From NCBI GenBank assembly GCA_964402115.1, contig CAYOBW010000127.1, positions 1 to 19,278 on the forward strand: a DNA stretch of 19,278 nucleotides, read 5' to 3'. Below the pieces are notes generated by a model. That model was not told the origin of the DNA. It worked only from the letters and a program-made list of their open reading frames with translations, and made no database searches. A program made the position numbers and the translations under genes. This DNA is from CAYOBW01 sp964402115 (lineage in GTDB: Bacteria > Verrucomicrobiota > Kiritimatiellia > UBA8416 > CAYOBW01). Positions 14,656-19,278 of this stretch are shown here, piece after piece. Position 1 is the first letter of the stretch, and each line of letters begins with the position of its first letter.

Positions 14656-17600
14656 ATGAAGAAACTACTGACCTGGACCCTCATCCTCGCTGGTGTGGCG
14701 GCAATTATCACGCCCCGTGCCGTGGCACAGACCGATGGCAGCGTCGTGTTCAAGTGCACGACGGTCAATACCGAGAATACGAGTTATGATCCCAAGCATG
14801 TGTTGGCTGTATGGGTTGAGACGGCGGCTGGCGTACACGTGAAGACCCTGCAACGGCAGGCGGGAGACAGAATGACCCACCTGAATGCCTGGGAGGCTGT
14901 CAATCCGTCGCATACCGTTACACCGGACGCTGTGACTGGCGCCACGCTCAACAACCATAACACCCCCTTGAATTTAACCTGGAACTGCCGCAATACGTCC
15001 GGTACGCTTGTGGCTGACGGCAGTTACCGCATTCGCTGCGAGTTCACCGAGAAGAACTCAACGGGACCGATCACGACCACGGCGCCCCTGACGTTCACAA
15101 AAGGCCCTACCGCAGTGAACCTGACGCCAGCCAATCTGCCGAATTTCAAGACCATGTCCCTGGTCTACACGCCGCTGGCCACCCCGCACGATGTCGCCGT
15201 GACCTCGATTTCGCCCGCCCAGGGACAGCCGAATTCGACCGTCAACATGACGGTGGGCCTGCGCAACCTTACGACCACGTCCGAGAACATCACCGTCGTC
15301 CTCAGCAACCTGACCTCCAGAGTGAAGATCGGCGAGGCAGCGCTGAACCCCTTCGCCGGCAGCACGACGAACAAGGTGATTATCGCCTGGAACACGGCCG
15401 GCGTAACAAACGGCACGTACGCGCTGAAAGCCAGCGTGGCCCCGATAGCGGGCGAGACCGTGGTAGCGAACAACGTCCTGCAGCAGAACATCATCATCGC
15501 CCCGATCATTATTCAGCACGATGTGGCCGTGACCTCGATTTCGCCTGCCCAGGGCCTGCCGGATTCGACCGTGAACGTGACCGTCGGCCTGCGCAACCAG
15601 CAGGCGGCGAGCGAGAACATCACCGTGGTGCTCAGCAACCTGACCTCCAATGCGAAGATCGGCGAGGCAACGCTGAACCCCTTCGCGGGTAATACGTCCA
15701 ACAAGGTGATCATCGCCTGGAACACGGCGGGGGTGCTGCGCGGAACGTACACGCTGCAGGCCAGTGTAGCCCCGATCCTAGGCGAGAACGTCATCACGAA
15801 CAACGTCAGGCAGTCGAGCATCTTCATCGCCCGCATCGTGCGCGACCCCGCCGTCGTGGCCCTCCGCCCGCTGGGCGAGGCAACACTGGGCGACGTGGTG
15901 CCGGTCGTGGCCGACCTTTACAATCGCGGCACGGAGCCCGAAACCGTGACCGTGAATCTCACGGTGGACGGCGGGGGGACCGTGGCCACGGCCACCGCCA
16001 CCAACCTGCCGTCAGGCGCGCAGCAGGATCTGATCCTCAACTGGAAGACGTTCGGCGCGGCGGTCGGCAACCATACGCTGCGCGGCCAGTCCGTCACCCT
16101 GACCGGCGAGACGAATCTCGCGAACAATGCCGCGGTTGCCACGGGCGTGGTGAGCGAAACCGGGATTGGCCTGGCGGACATCCAGACAATCGGCAGCGTG
16201 GGCGGCTTCAGCGCAGCCGTAGCGCTCTCCGGGACGACGCTCTGCGTCGGCCAGGGCTCGACGCTGACCCTGCTCGATATCACCACGCCTGCTGCCCCCG
16301 TGCGGCTCGGCGAACTGCGCCTGGCCGGGAAGATCGAGGCGCTGTCGGCCAACCTCAATTACATCTACGCGGCCTGCGGCCCGGCGGGCGTGCAGGTGGT
16401 CAACGGGGCCAATACCCAGGCGCCGACCCTGGTGCAGACGATTGCGACAAGCGGACATGCCTGGGACGTGGCAGCCTTCGCCGGCCCGGCACGGATCGCC
16501 ATGCTCGCCGTCGCCGACGGCGTCATGGGCGTGCGGCTCTACACCATGACGACGCCCACGGCGCCGTCGCTGACGTCCGTCTTTCCGACCTTCGGTCCCG
16601 CCCGTAGAATCATGGCCAACGGCACGGGCAACGCGCTCTACGTGCTGGACTACTACCGCGGCCTGCAGATCATCACCATCGCCGTCCCCGCCACGCCCAC
16701 GCTTGTCGGCTCGTACAACCGTGTGGCCATGGGCTCCGGCCTGGCGACCTCCGGAAACACCTGCGCGATCGTGGACGGCCTCGGCAAGCTCTATGTGCTT
16801 AGCCTCGCCGCGCCGGCTGCGCCCGTCCTGCTCAGCAGCACCAACCTCAATATGGCCGCCACGGCCGTTGCCGTTTCCGGCACGAAGATCTACGTCACCG
16901 GCGGCCAGGCGGGCGTGGACATCGTGGACATCACGGCCCCCGCGGCGCCCAACCGCCTCGCACGGCTCGATACCCCGGGCACGGCGAGCGACGTCCTGCT
17001 CAGCGGCAGCAATCTGTTCGTGGCTGACGGTTTTGGCGGCCTGCAGGTCGTCAACGTGGCGGCGCCCGCCGCCCCCACCCTCGCCGGCGCCTACAACCCG
17101 ACCGCACGCGGCAACGGCATGGCCGTGGATGGGTCGGTGCTGTTCGTGGCCTCCGGGGCCAGCGGGCTGCGCGCCTACAGCATCACGAACGCGGCGCGCC
17201 CGACGCTGCTCGGCACTTGCGCGGACTGCAACAGCGCGCGTGACGTGGTCGTCAACGGCAGTGGCACCGCCTTCGTGGCGGACGGCGCCTACGGCGTGCG
17301 CGTCCTCAACGTCACGGACCCGGCGGCCATGACCGTGCTCGGCACGTACAGCAATGCCTCGCTGTCCGCCGTCACGCGCATCGGCCTGAACGGCACGCGG
17401 CTCGCCTTGACGGACGGACGCCTTGTCGGACTGCTGGACGTCAGCGCGCCGGCCACCCCGGCGCTACTGGCCTACACGGCGATCACCACCGGCTACGTCT
17501 ACGAAGTGGCCATGGCCGGCGCCGACGTCGTGGCGGCCGCCGGTTCGGCGGGCGTGCTCGTCCTGCGGGCGGGCGGCGGCTCGCTCAGCACGCTGGCGCG

Positions 17601-18357
17601 CTACGATACGGGCGCGGGCACGCGCGCAACCGGCGTACGGGTTTTCGGGACCCGCGCCTATGTGGCCACCGGCAATCGCTGGATCGTGCTGGACCTGACC
17701 AACCCCGCCACCCCGATCCTGCACGGTGCGCAGAACCTGCCGCAGGGCGTCGCGGGCGTCGCGCTCTCCGGCAACCTGGCGCAGTTCATCGACGGCGGAC
17801 GAGGCCTGACCACGGTGGACGTCGCCGACCCGCTCAACCCCCTCACCCGCGACACCTTCGCCAACCTGACGGCGGCCCTGCGCGTGGCGGCGGGTTACTC
17901 CGAGGCGTTCGTCGGCGAGGATGACGCCGGCGTGGCGATCCTCGACGCCTACTCGCCGAACGCGGACGCCGACACCCTGCCCGACAACTGGGAGCAGCAG
18001 ATCGTGGATGCCGACCCCAACGACAGTCTGACCACGGTCGGCGATGTGCAGGCCGGTGAGGACTTCGATGGCGACGGCGCCAGCAACGAGGCGGAACTCG
18101 GCGCCGGCACCGACCCGACCAAGGCCGATTCGATCTTCGTGATCACCGCCGTGCAGTACGCCCCTGCGGGCGGCGCGTGCACGGTGCGGTGGAACAGCGT
18201 GTATGGGCGCACCTACACCGTGCACAAATGCACCAACCTGGGCGACGGCTTCACGCCCCTGGCCCAGCACCTGCTGGCCACGCCCGCGGTCAACAGTTAC
18301 AGCGACACGACGGCGGCGGGCGGGCGGGCCTTCTACATGGTGACAGTGGATCCGTGA
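14656..18357 (+). CDS. Giant exported DUF2271/CARDB/LVIVD-propeller protein
   Basis: This 1233-residue protein begins MKKLLTWTLILAGVAAIITP, a Sec signal with likely cleavage after AVA (about residue 24). Next come a DUF2271-like domain (about 25-170, with VTPDAVTGATLNNHNTPLNL and VADGSYRIRCEFTEKNS) and two near-identical 110-residue CARDB-like domains (about 178-395). A third divergent CARDB-like domain follows (396-505), then 14 repeats of about 42 residues of LVIVD type (506-1099), such as GLQVVNVAAPAAPTLAGAYN. An Asp-rich thrombospondin-3/dockerin-like segment (1100-1157, DFDGDGASNEAELGAGTDP) and a small beta domain (GRTYTVHKCTNL to the end) complete it. No heme-binding CxxCH and no membrane anchor are seen. 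Start: GAGGA at 14642-14646, nine bases upstream; an ATG at 14635 overlaps the protease stop but would spoil the signal. It could be a surface or periplasmic scaffold; function unknown. Confidence 0.88.
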   Translation: MKKLLTWTLILAGVAAIITPRAVAQTDGSVVFKCTTVNTENTSYDPKHVLAVWVETAAGVHVKTLQRQAGDRMTHLNAWEAVNPSHTVTPDAVTGATLNNHNTPLNLTWNCRNTSGTLVADGSYRIRCEFTEKNSTGPITTTAPLTFTKGPTAVNLTPANLPNFKTMSLVYTPLATPHDVAVTSISPAQGQPNSTVNMTVGLRNLTTTSENITVVLSNLTSRVKIGEAALNPFAGSTTNKVIIAWNTAGVTNGTYALKASVAPIAGETVVANNVLQQNIIIAPIIIQHDVAVTSISPAQGLPDSTVNVTVGLRNQQAASENITVVLSNLTSNAKIGEATLNPFAGNTSNKVIIAWNTAGVLRGTYTLQASVAPILGENVITNNVRQSSIFIARIVRDPAVVALRPLGEATLGDVVPVVADLYNRGTEPETVTVNLTVDGGGTVATATATNLPSGAQQDLILNWKTFGAAVGNHTLRGQSVTLTGETNLANNAAVATGVVSETGIGLADIQTIGSVGGFSAAVALSGTTLCVGQGSTLTLLDITTPAAPVRLGELRLAGKIEALSANLNYIYAACGPAGVQVVNGANTQAPTLVQTIATSGHAWDVAAFAGPARIAMLAVADGVMGVRLYTMTTPTAPSLTSVFPTFGPARRIMANGTGNALYVLDYYRGLQIITIAVPATPTLVGSYNRVAMGSGLATSGNTCAIVDGLGKLYVLSLAAPAAPVLLSSTNLNMAATAVAVSGTKIYVTGGQAGVDIVDITAPAAPNRLARLDTPGTASDVLLSGSNLFVADGFGGLQVVNVAAPAAPTLAGAYNPTARGNGMAVDGSVLFVASGASGLRAYSITNAARPTLLGTCADCNSARDVVVNGSGTAFVADGAYGVRVLNVTDPAAMTVLGTYSNASLSAVTRIGLNGTRLALTDGRLVGLLDVSAPATPALLAYTAITTGYVYEVAMAGADVVAAAGSAGVLVLRAGGGSLSTLARYDTGAGTRATGVRVFGTRAYVATGNRWIVLDLTNPATPILHGAQNLPQGVAGVALSGNLAQFIDGGRGLTTVDVADPLNPLTRDTFANLTAALRVAAGYSEAFVGEDDAGVAILDAYSPNADADTLPDNWEQQIVDADPNDSLTTVGDVQAGEDFDGDGASNEAELGAGTDPTKADSIFVITAVQYAPAGGACTVRWNSVYGRTYTVHKCTNLGDGFTPLAQHLLATPAVNSYSDTTAAGGRAFYMVTVDP
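15187..15846 (+). repeat. Two tandem 330-bp direct repeats encoding CARDB-like domains
   Basis: Copies start at CACGATGT (15187 and 15517) with exactly 330-bp offset. Long identical blocks, for example GTGACCTCGATTTCGCC and CTCAGCAACCTGACCTCCA, are shared at DNA level, including synonymous sites. This indicates recent tandem duplication or gene conversion. A third unit at about 15841 aligns only at protein level. Confidence 0.8.
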
Positions 18358-19046
18358 ACGCGAGCCGCAAAGCGCGCGCCAAAGCAATCAGCCTGGACAA
18401 CCTGATTCGTGTAAACCGTATTCTGGCGCGCGCCTACGCCGCCGGCAAGGCGGCCGTAGTCGAACTGCTCCGCGCCCAGACCAGCGACCCCTTCCGCATC
18501 CTGGTGGCCGTCCTGCTCAGCGCGCGCACGCGGGATCAGGTCACGGCCAGGGTGGTCGAGCGGCTCTTTGCGGCGGTCCGCACGCCTGAGGACTTGGCCG
18601 CCCTGTCCGTGGATGAGATCTCGGCGCTTATCTATCCGACCGGTTTCTACCGCACCAAGGCCCGGCACCTGAAGGCGTTGCCCGAGGTCCTCGCCAGGGA
18701 ATTCGGCGGACGGATACCTGACACGATCGACGAGCTCTGCCGTCTGCCGGGCGTGGGCCGCAAGACCGCCAACCTCGTGGTCTCCACCGCCTTCGACAAG
18801 CCCGGCATCTGCGTCGACGTGCACGTCCATCGCATCTGCAACCGCTGGGGCTTCGTCCACACCCGCACGCCTTACGACACCGAGATGGCGCTGCGCGCCG
18901 TGCTGCCGCGGCGCTACTGGAAGAACTGGAATCGCTACCTCGTGTCCTACGGCCAGACGCTCTGCCTGCCCCGCCACCCCCGCTGCGGCCGCTGCGACCT
19001 CCGCGGCCTTTGCGCGTACGGCAGGGAGCACGTCCCATGCACATGA
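18354..19046 (+). CDS. nth: Endonuclease III, DNA glycosylase/AP lyase
   Basis: This base-excision-repair enzyme removes oxidised pyrimidines and nicks the abasic site. The 230-residue product begins at a GTG overlapping the preceding stop by four bases (GTGA); no ATG or SD sequence is nearby, and a far-upstream frame start at 18177 lies inside the propeller gene. The N-terminus (NASRKARAKAISLDN) is basic. Motifs are LLSARTRDQVT, the helix-hairpin-helix LPGVGRKTA (131-139) with catalytic Lys137, and VDVHVHR with catalytic Asp155. The [4Fe-4S] set C204-X6-C211-X2-C214-X5-C220 is exactly spaced. The protein is slightly longer than E. coli Nth (211 residues). Translation coupled to the propeller gene is likely; a functional link to hydrogenase is not expected from the family. 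Confidence 0.95.
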   Translation: MNASRKARAKAISLDNLIRVNRILARAYAAGKAAVVELLRAQTSDPFRILVAVLLSARTRDQVTARVVERLFAAVRTPEDLAALSVDEISALIYPTGFYRTKARHLKALPEVLAREFGGRIPDTIDELCRLPGVGRKTANLVVSTAFDKPGICVDVHVHRICNRWGFVHTRTPYDTEMALRAVLPRRYWKNWNRYLVSYGQTLCLPRHPRCGRCDLRGLCAYGREHVPCT

Positions 19047-19131
19047 CCACCCACGGAGTATGGGCGAGCATTGGAGCTCAATATAACGTGCCATTCGCCT
19101 TACGGCGGCAGCAACGGAGAAGGGGATGGAT

Positions 19132-19214
19132 TCTCCCGTAGCCCCCGACGTGAGGAGGGGGACGGGCCGTTTGAAGCTGCCGTCCGCCTCGTTACCTCGG
19201 CGGCTACGGGGAGA
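19132..19214. repeat. REP-like 83-bp imperfect palindrome downstream of nth
   Basis: The left arm 19132-19165 (TCTCCCGTAGCC...) aligns with the reverse complement of 19180-19214 along its length, with a few mismatches and small gaps, around a 14-base loop. It lies just after the nth stop and could also work as a 3' end structure for the operon. Confidence 0.6.
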
Positions 19215-19222
19215 GGGATCGG

Positions 19223-19278
19223 AGCGTAGCCCCCGGCTGAGAGGAGGACGGGGCTCGCAGAGCGTCCTGTCCGCCGCC
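19223..19278. repeat. Second REP-like unit, cut by the window end
   Basis: CGTAGCCCCCG at 19225 repeats the first unit's left arm (19137), followed by a similar TGAG-AGGAGG-ACGGG sequence. GTCCTGTCCGCC near the end begins a complementary right arm that runs out of the window. Two adjacent units in the same orientation suggest a clustered array. Confidence 0.5.

Noticed and set aside
15187..15846. CRISPR-like or IS-end interpretation of the repeats
   Set aside because: The repeats are in frame, 330 bp long and encode a protein domain.
17212..17232. CADC motif in the propeller protein as a heme c site
   Set aside because: The residue after the second Cys is Asn, not His, so it is not CxxCH.

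Overview
The window is GC-rich with dense, mostly intact bacterial genes. Several traits suggest a Gram-negative member of the PVC group, most like Kiritimatiellota, Lentisphaerota or Verrucomicrobiota. These are a secreted FAD_oxidored-family oxidoreductase, a TorF-type outer-membrane barrel, a giant exported protein ending in an Asp-rich calcium-binding-like segment plus a small beta-sandwich tail, and dispersed palindromic repeats. The assignment is inference from family flavour; no rRNA or other marker gene is present.

Left part (1-5379): the 3' two-thirds of carB (pyrimidine/arginine biosynthesis) enters from outside the window and ends before a perfect 16-bp hairpin. Next comes an 869-residue protein joining a KaiC/RecA-like fold without a Walker A lysine to the ATP-binding half of a PEP synthase/PPDK, with no phosphohistidine or PEP-binding domain. 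It converges, with a 15-bp gap, on a minus-strand trio read from right to left: a secreted FAD oxidoreductase, a TorF-like barrel protein and a nucleoside 2-deoxyribosyltransferase-like protein.

Middle part (7894-11652): a 466-bp divergent spacer holds an imperfect palindrome with 9-bp-periodic CTTCGTG units, a sigma70-like promoter and two mutually exclusive hairpins. It leads to a long pentapeptide-repeat protein. mtnA (methionine salvage) follows and converges on a hexose-6-phosphate mutarotase gene across a hairpin.

Right part (11304-19046): the most distinctive region. A spacer with a near-consensus sigma54 (-24/-12) promoter precedes a compact plus-strand run. This run contains a Tat-exported [NiFe]-hydrogenase small subunit, the large subunit, its C-terminal maturation protease (4-bp overlap), a roughly 1233-residue exported protein (DUF2271-like, three CARDB-like domains, 14 LVIVD-type propeller repeats, Asp-rich tail) and endonuclease III (4-bp overlap). 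The hydrogenase looks like the soluble periplasmic Desulfovibrio type. It has no C-terminal membrane anchor, and no cytochrome, ferredoxin-like subunit or Hyp factor is encoded nearby. How it passes on electrons, and whether the propeller protein takes part, is the main open question here. The window ends in two consecutive REP-like palindromic units.

No tRNA, rRNA, CRISPR array, transposase or phage gene was seen.
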